NCBI GenBank assembly: GCA_001687465.1
Contig: LVLI01000069.1
Location: 1-64,000 of the forward strand
DNA: 64,000 nt
Origin: Halocafeteria seosinensis
Lineage: Eukaryota > Sar > Bigyra > Bicosoecida
Direction: 5' to 3'
Below are positions 34,059 to 46,368 of this stretch, in pieces (position 1 is the first letter of the stretch; each line of letters opens with the position of its first letter). The notes beneath the pieces are model-generated. The model searched no databases and had not been told where the DNA came from. It saw only the letters and a program-made list of their open reading frames with translations. A program made the position numbers and the translations under genes.

Positions 34059-37000
34059 ATGGAGACCGAGACTCATTCCTCCAGTAAACAGCACTGGAAT
34101 AGAGTAAGAGATGACCTTAAGGACACATTGAAAAAGTTGGGTGAAGTAGAAAGCAGGAAACAGCAGCTGCGTTTCCATGAAAATCCTGTTATTGCTGCAT
34201 ATCCTCTCCCCGGAGATATGGCAGTCCTAGCTGAAGGCCCAATTGAGCGCCTTGCACTCAAAGTAAGTACAATATGGGTGTCCCAAACAGTATCCTCAGT
34301 TTGTACATACGATTTATGTTTCTACAGTATATTCCCCGAGTTGGTTGCATACTCAATGAGGAACTATCCAATCATCCCAGGGTGAAATTGAATGTTACGT
34401 AAGTACTTAGTAAGAAGAAGGTGGTCTTCTCAAGGTATTATTACTGCACCGTACACGCAGTAGCCTAATACGTCCGGGGCACATACTCATAGCCAAGGAT
34501 GATGTCATTTTAGTGAATAAAGAGGAAGCGCAAATACAGAGACTAGTGAGGTATGTATGAGGCAGAATCATTTGACAGTGTGGTGAGGGCTACGACCTCC
34601 ATGACTCTGCAGCAAGAAGGAAAACATGATACTTGTCTTTCGCAACCCCGTGGTTGAATTAACCAGAGAAATGATAGAGGTACGACCACGACTCATTTGC
34701 AATTTAGCCTTTCAAATTTGTTTTACCTGGGATCATGTCCCGCAGCCAAGTTCGTTTCAGCCCACGTGGAAAGTAACAATCCCGCTGGCGGCGCGTCACA
34801 TTGTGGGAAGAACAAGTCGAAACCAAAAAGACAATGCTCTTGTCTATCGGTACCAAGAATTTGAAACGGCTAGCTTAGGACGAAGTGCCAACTTCGTCGG
34901 AGTTCGACCAAAACAGCATATTGCTCGCTTCTCGCTCCCTCTCTGCAGCACACTGTCAGGGTATCTTTATGTCAAGGCTCAAAAAGGGATTCCTCATCTC
35001 AAGAAGTGGATGAAACGATTCTTCGTCCTAGACCTAAATGCGAAAAAGATGCGAAGATATCACACGGAGGAAGAGTATCTATCAAATCCAGAGTTTTCAA
35101 GGGATATTCCATTAGACGATATCTACAGTGTATTGCTTCACGAGAAAATGCATACCACCTCGCATGTGCAGGACCAAAGCGGGCAAACCCGATTCACTCT
35201 CCATCGTAGTACCCGAGGATGGACCATTCGTTTCAGTAAGCCACCCAGGAGAGAGTTAGCAACTGTCTCCAATGCTACCGACGATCTTCTACATTCATCG
35301 CTATTGGATCGACGGGGGGAAGAGTCCCCGAACTCATCCTACGCGTTGGATGCGCACACTTCTTCTGAATGTTTGCAAGCATACCTTGAAGCTTCTCCAC
35401 CTTCAAATCGATTCAACTTGGAGATTTACTCGGAAAGCCTCAATGCAAACCATAACGACTCATTTCATTGGTCTACTTCAAAGTATCAGTCAAATCATCC
35501 GACTACCCGCAAGTTTAAAGCAGCAAATGCCCGAGAGGCTGCTGTATGGATCGCAGCTCTTGCCCAAGCCACTCTGCAAACAGGGGTTACCACAGAAATG
35601 ATGCAGTCCTCAAGATCCAATGCAAAGTTGTTCTTCCCTAATGGTGGGCATGACTTCGAAACAAATATCGAACGAGGCACCTCAGCTGCTCTCGATGGTA
35701 GCGCAGAATCTGGAACAACCGATCACCACTACACAAGTGATCGTGGAGCCAAAGAGAGCGTTGCAAGCACAGAAGGTACAAATTTACTGAATAAGAAGGT
35801 TACCGAGGAAAGTGTCACCCTGTCGGTAGCAGTAACAGAAGGTACACGTACATCGGATGGCAAAAATCCCCTCGACACATCAGGTACAAAGCCTACCAAT
35901 GAAAGAGAAATCGATAGAGTCAACAACGTGTCAAGCTCGCCAGGGAAAACAACGGTTGCCGAAATGCTCACAACATCAACTATGACAATTGGAAACAGTG
36001 TCCAACCCTCCGAGGTAACCGTAAACTCCGACGAGTCACCGGGACTGGACGCCGTTGCGAATTCTCGCCAAGATTTCGGATTAAAAATTCCAAGTGAAGC
36101 ATCTGATGCAGCTGGTGAATCGAAGACAGGTGGGAACGGCTCTGCAGCGGGTCCTTCAGTGAAGCACTTCGATACACGGGCGATATCTGATACATCTTTT
36201 AAAAGAAGTGATGTCCGTACTGGTGCCTTTTTCTCGAGTAACGCAAGCAGAGAAGAAATCAATCATCAAGCAACCGCTGTTGGGCGTTATCCGGTAAATA
36301 GACAGCAGTCCTCTACCGCGACAAACGCGTTGACGGCGACTAAAGAAGAAACGACGAGGACTGAAGGTAATACGAAGTCTTCAGGGGTTATTGATATTCA
36401 AATGCAAGGAGAAACGGAGAACGGTCTTGAAACCAATGTGTCGACGGTTCACTCTCCCGCTGCAGAAACGATACGAGAATTCCTTTGCTCTCAACACCAC
36501 GGAAAGATACCTGAGGAAAGCACAGGCAATACAAACTCAAAGACGCAATATGATCACATTTCAGACGAGAAAAACGAAGAAACACTTTGTCCTTCCGTAA
36601 GCTCTAGCCCACAAACGAAGGACGATGTCGCAAGTGACTCCGCTGCAGTAGGACATGCTGACCACAAGTTTCCATCTAGTGAGGTGGCCAATGGAGACAG
36701 CAGTATGACAGAAGTGCTCACATCTCGAGGAACGGGTAATTCATTGACTACCTACCTTCCTACGAAGAACTGCGCCGTGAGTACACTCGCGCCCTTTCTT
36801 CCGGAACACCTATCCTCGGATCCAGCAACAGAACATACATCTGGCGACGAAGATTCCCCGTCTCCAGGGGAGGCACAACAATCGAAGACCTCGTCGTTGG
36901 AACTGGAGAGACAAGAATCTCAAGCCCATAAACCGCAGGTGAAAAAATCCGAAAATAGTTCGGCATCGCACTCCATTGATTCCCATGTCAACATTTACTC

Positions 37001-40000
37001 GAATGATTCTGTGGAACCAGTGGAGGGAAAAACTAGTTCCGGCGGCCCGCACTCAACAGAAGCAAAAATGGTGCAGCACCCGACCCCACAGACTTCGGAG
37101 GCTGTCCGAGTATCCACAAACGGAAGTGCAAATTTTACAGAGGCATCGCTCGCTACTAAAGGTGCGATCAACGGAGAATTAGAGATGGTGGTAAACGAGG
37201 ATGAAGGAGTTGAAAATGCCAACCAATTCCGAAGAGAAAGTCAAACGACCCGGAACGCTGCAGAACAGCAGTCGCGAAAAACTACTTCGTACATTTTCCC
37301 TCAAACCAACAGTGGACTAATGAACACCACGCAAGAGATGAAAGGAGATGGGAAAAGAAGGGCTGAAGACGGTAGAGAATTCGGACGAGAATGTCCAACA
37401 ACCCTGAGGACTCCAGAAGTAGTACCGGCAGAAAAAAGCTGGCGAGAAAACAGCAGTGCTCCGACCATCGGTAAGGAAGTGTCTACCACAAAGAGTTGCC
37501 AGGCTACTCAGCAAGTTCCCAAACAGCCTTCGCGAATACCCATAATGAATAGTAGGGCTCGGGAAGCGGAGATTCAGTCGGCTCGGCCTCTTCAAAAGAG
37601 CGATACCCCCACGAAGCCTTGTGTAGTTTCCCTATCGTTTAACTCCAGGGTCATTCAAGTAGAGATTAGCTCTAGGGATGCCGTCGTCGAGGAAACCCAT
37701 CTCCCACGTAGTCCAAACAAATTATCCCGCAACGAAATCTTTGACAACGTGGGATTCGATGATGATGATCGTTTCAGTGTACAGAGTGACTCTACGTTAC
37801 CAGGAGCCATAGCAACTGTCGCCAACGGAAAACAAACCAAAACCCATGATAGAACGCTCAGGAGCATTTCTGCTGGCCGTCCCCTAAAAATGAAATTTGT
37901 AAGAATGCAAGTGCGGCACGAGTTTCCTCCACTAGAGCTCGTTGCAGATCCAGGTAGCTGGCTGGGACAAGTGTACGACCAGTTGGGAGCTACAGCACCC
38001 GGGCGGATTCCATGCTATTATATAAAAGAAACGTTGCTGCAAACTGGTGTACAAATTGAAACATTAAACAATTCACTCAAGAAATCAGGCCGAGGAGCAA
38101 AATCAACGTACGTTGAGGCCACTTCACACGTCGTCGTCTCTGCCGCCCTTGGAGACCTAACAATGTTTCACCCCGTGCCCGAGAATCAGCAAGGTGTACA
38201 GACGTTAGCTGAAGAACTTGAGAGAGTGTGTAGCATGGCAGACGGTGCACAGAGGATTATGCAGGTACTAGGCAACGAGCCGCTATTGGACGGCTCTCTC
38301 CCGTGCAGCACGAGCACTTCCAAAAAACTGCGATTCTTGCTGAATAGCCGAGATGCTCAATTGTCTGACTTCGTCTACGACAGGAGATTTGTTCCTGCAG
38401 CTTGTCGCAGTGGTCCAATAAATTCAGTGGACGTAGACACTCTCGCTGTTCATCCACGTGCCTCTAAGGATTTCTACAGGCTGCACCCTGGAGATATCAT
38501 CAAAGAAATTAATGGGATGAGTGTGGCGCAATTGAAGCCGCATGAAGTGGAAGAGCTGCTTGTGAAACTTTGTGAGAACCACACAGACAGCATTCACGAG
38601 AGTGGCTACGTAACATGTACAGTCATTCGGCCAACAAGGTTGTTGGAAGAGAACGATTATCCAGTGTACAGTCACTCGAGGAAAACGTCCACAGGCAAGA
38701 GTTATACAGCTTCCACACAGAGTTCCAGTCTTCATGCCGAGAAAGGGTTTCCCCACCGCCGAGTACAACGTGAAAGAGACTCACAGAAGTCCGATAGCGC
38801 AACTGCAACCATGAAATCGCCTCCGTCCCACGGACTCAAGCGGAAGGCAGAGTTGGTCAGGTGGTCCAAGGGTGACGGGGGGAACGGTTCACAACGCAAG
38901 GGAAACCTCCATCTACAGAAGGGAGGGGAGTCTCTCAGCCACATCAGCCTGAAGCAGCTATCAGTGATTCCATCGCTCTCCATCCCAAGGCAAGTGGAGG
39001 TCGGAAGTGCCATTCCCCCACCAACGTCCTCGTCGCCAACAGAAAACCGCACTCGATCTGGAGGCCATAAGCAACAGCAACTGGATAATGGTATGCCCCT
39101 GAAAACCTATGCTGTAGTCAAAGAGGACTCGCAACCCAAGGAAAATTCGGGTGTCAAATCAGCGCACAGTAACACAGACACAAGAGGATCTGTCCACTCT
39201 GTTTCCGAGGAAGAGAGCCTCCAGAGCTCCAACACCAATACTGAAACATCTCCGAAGTCACATCCTAGCGTGGTGAGGGATACTCAGGGCTCTGAGCGCA
39301 CTGCACTGGTTTCCCCACTCGCTGCACCAACGCACAGGCAATCAGAGGTGCGCGTGGTAGTTTCATCTTCCACGGCCTCTGCCGATACTTCGCCCTTTGA
39401 ACGGGGTAGTCATCCTTCGGAGCTAATTCATCAGATCGACCCTGTCCATGAAGGACCCACTCCACAGAACGAGCCACCTCAACATGAAAAGAGCGACTTA
39501 GGAATAACCGGGCAGTTGTCAGACCATCCGGCAGACGACGTTCATCCCCACGATCTAGACAATTCAAACAAGCTTGAACCTCAAGTCGAGTCTCACCACT
39601 CCACCTCCTCAAACGAGAGCAGTAAAATAAATTCCTCTTCTGCGACAGATTCTCATATGGAGACCAGAGGCTGGAGCAGGTACGGTTCGTTGAGCCTCAC
39701 TGTGGGACCTCCCCCTTCGAGTTCCTCCGGCTCTTGGCCATTGCCCCCGTTCCAGCATCCGTATCAAAATTCCATAAAAGCGGGCAAAGCTTTTGTTGCT
39801 ACCGTAGGTCCATACAATTTCATCGGATCGGAGAAAATAGTTCGACATTACCCTACTGTCCATGAATGGGAAGATGAAGATAATTCTGTGGCAGACAGTG
39901 ATGTATCTAGTGAACTGAGGTTGCCAAAACCGAGACGGTTTCAGCATGGTAGCTATCACACTTTCACTCGAAGGAAAGCTGAAGAAGTTGATGACATAAC

Positions 40001-40274
40001 GGAAATGGTAATGGACATATGCGCCAAAGGCAAGTTGGAAAACGGGAGCACGAGAACCGTATCAGGGGTTCTGCTTCGACGAGTTGACCAGGAGGCTAGC
40101 GAAGACGTAGCGTTAAGGGAGGCGCCTGCCGGAGACGACCATTTCTCCTCTGACTCAGATGGTACCCCAATAGTTCCCCAAGAATCCGTGTCTGTCAAAA
40201 GTTCCTCTACTCATGGATCGAATTTCCAAACGGTAGACATGGGCGTACTCACAGAGGCTTCCTCTCAAGGATAG
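34059..40274 (+). CDS. Very long PDZ-PH-PDZ scaffold-like protein
   Basis: Proposed exons 34059-34262, 34328-34398, 34461-34550, 34613-34679 and 34746-40274 give about 1986 residues. The N-terminal 150 residues contain a degenerate PDZ-like fold (LIRPGHILIAKDDVILVN then MILVFRNPV). A split PH domain starts near 215 (SGYLYVKAQKG, KKWMKRFFVLDL) and resumes near 400-420 (KFKAANAREAAVWIAAL), with a long insert between. Residues about 430-1190 are disordered and very rich in Ser, Thr, Asn and Glu. A second PDZ-like domain is at about 1345-1450 (LHPGDIIKEINGMSVAQL). The tail is again Ser-rich. PH plus PDZ suggests a membrane-associated scaffold, but I recognise no family. The 66-bp intron at 34680-34745 is in frame, so it could be retained. 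Confidence 0.75.
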
Positions 40275-40310
40275 CATACCCGATAGCATAAAGAACTAAC
40301 GACAACAGGT

Positions 40311-41418
40311 CTATTTTTGATTCTTTTCGTACTCCTTATAAGCCACATTCAACCTATGAAATACAGATTGAGCAATATACTTGATATCAGGATCAGCATC
40401 CGGGCTTATTTTGTCCGGATGGACAACGCGGCAGGCCTTAAAATACGATATTCGAAGTTTCTTGGGATCGAGCAATGAAGACATCGGCACCGGTTCCCAA
40501 CGAGCGCCATCCCACAGAACGCTATCCAAGGTAGAAACTAGGGCTTGAATGTTCTTTGGCTGCCCATGTTTGTCGTAAGCCCATTGCTTGATTTTATCGT
40601 TTAGTCTCTTTCTGGATTCATCCAAGTGCTCTTGCTCTTGGGTGGCAGCTTTTTCTGATTGTTCAAGGGCATCAACCCTCTCCTTTTGCTTCCTCCTCTC
40701 TTCATTTCTGCGCGCCATTACCTTGGCTTTTACATAGTCCGATTTATCTTGGAGATCAGGATCCACATGTTCCGGAACTTCAATGGGTTCCTCAGGAGCC
40801 TCGCTGGTAGGTGGCGGTGGAGCCCGGGTTTCTTGTGCAGTAGAGGCCTGGTTTTCCTTCTCCTGTGCCTTTACATCAGTACGAGGTGTCGCACCTTTAT
40901 CTGTCGTCGCAGAAGGGGTGGAGGATGCATTATAGCCTTTCCTCGTTGAGCTCCGGCTTCTGTTACTGGGCTTGGTCTGCTTCTTCGGGGTAAGGAGCTG
41001 CTTCTTCCGAGCGATGCTAGTTGTTTTATCTGCCATAAACAAGTACACCGTTCATTCTCTATGGTAAATACATACACATAAGCAACGCAGGCCTACCTAA
41101 ATTTAATACTTTGGCAAACACATTGCCGTTCACTAGAGGCACCCGTGCATTAGGGTTGGTAAAGTCCACGAACACTGTCTCCTTCTTGCTGGGGTTTTCT
41201 GGGAACGGCAAGACAGCTCGAAATCGAAGATGATATGACCCTGCTTTCCTTAATGGGAAGCTGGACAGGACATCCTTATACCGAGGTGCTACTGGCCCTG
41301 AACTGCCGTCTGGATTTGATTGAGCCTTGGTTTGAATCAGAAAGGCATTGGGATTACGTGGACTTTCACCCTGCTCATTTTGGATGTGATAAAAGCACCA
41401 TACGGTAGTTAAACTCAT
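40311..41418 (-). CDS. DIX domain fused to auxilin-type J domain
   Basis: Two exons (41097-41418, 40311-41029; 67-bp intron, phase 1) encode 346 residues. Residues 1-107 form a DIX domain, the head-to-tail polymerising module of Dishevelled and Axin: NPNAFLI, YKDVLSSFPLRKAGSYHLRF, then FAKVLNL. A disordered basic linker follows, then a coiled coil at about 170-240. The C-terminal about 95 residues are an auxilin/GAK-type J domain: IKQWAYDK, IQALVSTLDSVLWDGARWEP, VVHPDKI with the essential HPD, and VFHRLNVAYKEYE. Auxilins recruit Hsc70 to strip clathrin from vesicles. No clathrin-binding or PTEN-like part is seen. The J exon alone also has an ATG (41034-41036) inside the acceptor, so a short J-only product is conceivable. 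The stop lies 36 bp from the convergent PDZ-PH gene. Confidence 0.88.
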
Positions 41419-41674
41419 TTCCAAAGAACTTCTCTTGTTTTGGTTTCAACCGCTATACAAATACAAATATAATAACAGTAACAATACCTATGGTTTGTCG
41501 AACAATACAATACGACGTCAATTGTATGGCGGCAACTCACTACAAACTTGAGGAAGTTAAGTAGAAGTTCGCCCCAAAACGCCCTGCGGGCCCCTGCCTT
41601 AAACTTACGCAGTCAAGTCTGTTCGTGATAGAGTCTAGGGAAAGAAATGCCTCTTCTTGCACGATTCAAATGCA

Positions 41675-44600
41675 TCACATGGCTTCCAAAGCGGCCGAAT
41701 CATAACGCCGTCTAGTGCGCCTCTGGGGGTAGTAATCTGTTGGAGAAGTTGCAACACTTTCTTTTGTAGTGCATAGACAACTACAGCACATAGATTTGAC
41801 TTTTGCCCACCAGCTAACGTTGGCATGCTCTTCGATGCTTCTAAGGTGGTGTGCCCTGAAGGACGTGCTAGGATATTCATCAGGACTCCTCGCATGGTCA
41901 CTGTGAGCAAGGTCCGAAGCAGTACTATTAGTGTTTGCACTTTTCGTCGCAACATCACGCGTTTGTGGGACAACCACGTCGTCTCTGGAATCCGCTCCCT
42001 GAGCAGGTTCTTTTCTGTTTGATCTCGAAATCATATCCTTTATCCTTTGGGCAAATGTTTTCCTGGTTGAGTCTTGCGTACCGCTGCTTCTGCGAGAGGC
42101 TTCACTCCAGGCGAATGATTCCCGATGCATAAGGTCTGAACCGGATAACTCAAATAGCTCCTCATAGCGTTGCTGGAGTCCATCCGTGTCATACCCTTCC
42201 ACCAATGCACTAAGCTTTCTGAATTCCGGTGAAGAACGGAATCCTCTCACTTTCATAAAGAACTCGTCAGATAGCGAACGCTTGATCAAGTTTTGTAAGA
42301 AGGTAAGAGGGCTCGATGGGAGCATGGCCATTCGATGGGACGATACTTCATCAACAGCTTTCTCAATAGATCGAGAGTTGCTCGTGTAACTTCGAAACTC
42401 TTGTGGATCGATCCGTATCTTGGTCATGTAGCCAAATAGGCGGCTGGTATTGTTTAAGAGAGGCCCGGCAACCAGCCTGGAAACTGTAGATGCAAGTATC
42501 TCCGTATCCTCTGGTGCTTCTGCTACCATGTCATCAATGATCTCATAGAAGCCCGCAAAATGCGAGTTTGCTTCATCTAGTGTGGCACTTGGTAAGGGAA
42601 GTGGCAAACAGGCATCGTTTGCAATATAAGCATGATGACACATTGAATATTGGACGACAACCTGTATCGTAAGTTTTGTGATACGATCCATGTCGGCGTC
42701 TGATATCGACTCCGTACCGCTACATGTCTGGTTTGCGAACTGTCTTTGTATTTCGCTTCTTGTTAAATGTAAGACAAGGGCCTTCAAATTTATCCAGGCG
42801 CATTGCACCTCAACGACATCGACGATGAAACAGATAACGGGAACCAACCTGAGGCTTGTACCCTGTATGTAGTCAATAAGGCACGTCTTCACCCGCTGCA
42901 GAATTGATTGCGGAGTACATCTGAGTACTTTCATCAATGACTGCAACACTGCAGTATGCTGCTTAGAGAATGTGTTGCTAGTATCTTTCCTATGATACAT
43001 TGACGAGAAGGAGGATCGGGATTTTGCCGAAAGAATAGCTGCGCTGGGACGGACGGGCTCAGTGATTGCTGAGCAATTTAGTGCCTTTTGGCCGTTCAGC
43101 CGGTCGTCAACGTTATTGTCGGTATTTGAGGAGCGAGTTTGTGAGGTTTGGGATGAGACGTCGTCTGATTCGGTTGTAAGCTCGTCTACTTTTCGATTGC
43201 TCTTTTCTTCGAGGACATACTCCTCACTGCAGCAGTGCTTAGAATTTATCTGGCAATATTCCAACCGTGATTGTTCGCAGTGCCTAGATATGTTATCCAA
43301 CTTTTCGTAGAGCTCTTCAGGTAGTACTTCATGCGGGAGCAAAATGTGGGGTACATTCAGTAGAGCCCTGGCTACCCGCAGCAGTACTTGATAATAAGGC
43401 AACGCTACCGACAGAGCATGGATTTCTACCAGCCAATGTCCGAATAGCTGAACAAGTGGGGATGCAACGGGTAATAGAGGCAAAGACACATGCCTAACGC
43501 TTCGAGAGTTGACTGTTAGGGAAGTCAGTAGTTTTTCGGTGACGCGAAGAATTTTCAATCCAGAGCTTTGGACTTTTTCCTGTGGCATTAGCAAGCTACT
43601 CAGGGTCTTCTGCGTGGAATTAGATAGTTCTTCCCATTTTGGGAGTTGCTTGATAGCTGCCAATATACGAGTTTCTTGGTTCAAAATTGTAACGAAGCTG
43701 TTACTGCTTTCGTCGGCGAGATACTCCCTTTCTCGAAGCTCTACACGCTTCCTTAGTGTTTCGGAAGCGTGGAAGAGTTGCAGTGAGACCCTCTCTTTCG
43801 CATCTAGCATTACTTGCTTCTTTCCCATGAACATACTTAACCAACCCAGGGCATGCAATAACTGATCGAAAGAGATACTGCTTGGTGGTGGTGGGTCTTC
43901 AGTTCCACTCCGCGAAGTGTCACTGAGTACTGCTTGAAGAAAAGCTAAGTAGTTTTCTCTGTGAGATATACCCAACTTATCAAATCCCAAGCAATCTAGG
44001 AGTGTTGTGTACTCACAATAGGACATTCTTGACTGGTTCTCGGCAGCTCTGTAGCCAGTGATTTCACCTCGTGGCCAGTATTGTTCGGGATCGGTGACGT
44101 CACATGTTGACTGATCGACGTCTCCTTCGATTACTAGCGAGCTTTTACCCACAATATTACCAGGTGAAACCTCACGTTCGCGCTTTCTACGAAACCTTGC
44201 CTGCGATCGGCTACCTGGAGACTCCAGGCTCACAGTGTTAGTGACTAGAGAGAACAATGTCTCTAATGGCTCTTGGTATGCAAAATAGTGATGGATGAAC
44301 CCATCATTGAGAATTTCTTCTCCCCCAGGGACTCGCACAATCTGCACCGTGCCATCCTTGTCTTCCTGTTCGCAAAGGCGGATTCTACCGAGGCAAAAGG
44401 ATTCAACGGCTCGGTATAGTTTCTCGGAGAACGCCAAGACGAGTTGTTCTAAGGACTCAATGGTCACGCTAGGGTTCTTACTGTGGAATGATCTCATGAA
44501 AGCCTGGAGAAGTGGAAAGAATTCTTGTTCCATCACAACTGATGGGCAATTTAGCTGCAACAGTAGATGTAGAACTTCTTGTGCAGAAGCAACCTCGATT

Positions 44601-46020
44601 GCGTGGGTATCCAGGAGGTTGAAAAGAGTTTGCGCCAACCTACCACGTGATACCCGTGGAGAGCGTTGTGGGATCCCTGAAGTTGCCAGATGGAAGAAAA
44701 GTAACCACATTAAGTATTTGCGGCAGGGGAGAGCATCTAGCGAGTCATGTTTACCACTCTCTCGCCAACTCCCTCTATATTCCTTCAAGTTACTGTCGGC
44801 AGTTGTAAGAGAACCGTGGAACGTTCTGTTAAGGGAGTGAATCGAACTCTCCCACGTCATTGTGTTAATCTCCACATTTGCTAGAAGTCGCTTGTCGGCC
44901 CAGGTTGTGAAATCGTCTAACAAGGCTGCAGCAGAGTGTTGCAAATTGTATAGCTCCAGACACCGGGTGGAAGGAAGTGCCTCCAATGGAGGGTACAAAG
45001 CGAAGATCGAACACATAATGGAGATTTTCTCGGCAACATCAATATCCTCTTCATTGGTCAATAATGTACCCGTCGCGGGGGCGGCGTTGAACACATTGAA
45101 ATCGCAATCATGATAAGAAGATGGTACTAGCTCGATAAGGGGCATTTCTTCAGCGACGGTGGAGTATGAAGCGGCTTCCTTGCCTGAGTAGCTCGAAAGG
45201 AAAACTTCCCGTGTCTGCATGTAATCTTCTTGTATAGTCATAAAAGCGTTCAAAAGCGGAGGAATATCTCCCTTCCAGCCCGTTCGTGCAATGGAAAGTT
45301 TCGAATGCTCGAGACTCGTACCAAAGAGTCTGCAATACGCGCGTTTTACATCTCTATAAATTCATCGAGGAAGAAGAAAGACAATATGCCCACCTTGCAG
45401 ATGCCTTCTGTACGTCTCCGAATGAGCAGTTGCTATTTACTTGAAAGGTGTGTGATGTCGTGAAAAAGGGGGTATCAGGACAGCCACATTGTACTCTGAG
45501 ATGAATGTGCAAAGGATAACACACATAGATAACTTCCACTCTATTCCACATGCTTAAACGCAGCGGAGAATCCTTAAATTCAGCATCCGTCGTTGCTATA
45601 GTGAAGGATACTGTCTCAAAATCGCCCATCTCCTGAAAACCCGTTGCATGTTGGAGTGATACTGGCGCCGAAGGCTCCCGTTGAAGAACGCAAAACTTAC
45701 ATCTTTTCGAGGAATTCTATGCAAATCCCTGAGTGGAGTTAGGTAGTCAAAACCCATAGGCACATTATCAAGCTCTTGTGCGATTTTTTTTCTCAGCTCC
45801 GCCAGGGAGAATTGCGGTTTCGTCTTAACAGAGCCTGGAGGGAGGATGAAAGCCAATGCTCACTACGGGCTAGGAGTTAGAGTTAAGATAGTACGTTCTT
45901 ACCGCTGAGGACACCGTTGAGTGTATAGTCTTTGGCCATAGCATCAGTGAGAGTTGTGTTCTCCGGGGCTTGTGGCCCCAAGACCACGAGCACCGTCACG
46001 TCGCTGTTTTTCATTGACAT
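41675..46020 (-). CDS. Large unrecognised protein, Cys-rich near C-terminus
   Basis: Proposed exons 45903-46020, 45701-45858, 45394-45632 and 41675-45353 give about 1397 residues. The big last exon is certain. The three upstream exons are joined by phase across introns of 40, 68 and 44 bp, two of them unusually short. The N-terminal 180 residues look like a beta-rich domain (DVTVLVVLG, FETVSFTIATTD, VEVIYVCYPLHIHLRV). The rest is a long helical protein. A disordered stretch of about 60 residues with Ser and Thr runs lies near the middle. The C-terminal 90 residues are polar with KVKSMCCSCLCTTK, which could be palmitoylated. No family is recognised. A C2-like start followed by a helical stalk is one speculation. 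Confidence 0.65.
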
Positions 46021-46368
46021 TCTTCCCTCGTTAACCTTGCCATTTCACCATGCTTACGAAGAACCACTGCTACTGCTAAGCATATGAACTTTGAACGGAT
46101 TTAATCTTGTGTCAACACCGTTGACTTCACTTTAACTTGTTGAAGTCGTACTTGAAGCTTGTTTGTGGAGCGGTTGGAAGAAAATTGAAACAGCACTGCC
46201 ACGGCACGAGGTTCTTTACAAGAGTAAACATATATTAAGCAAGGTATCGTTACGTCCTACAACCAGAAATGGTGTAACAAGCGTGGAAATGAAACCTTTA
46301 GTAGATTACATCCCAAGGGAACTGCAAGGGAACGAGTGAGCGCTCAGAACCTGAACCAACGGGCCACA
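46021..46368. promoter_or_regulatory. Divergent promoter region, large unknown protein and OSCA channel
   Basis: This 348-bp gap separates the two divergent starts. No coding exon or recognisable element is seen. Confidence 0.4.

Noticed and set aside
45150-45335. Alternative frame continuing the upstream exons of the large unknown protein
   Set aside because: It stops within 62 codons, while the other frame leads into the 1200-codon exon and has a phase-consistent join.
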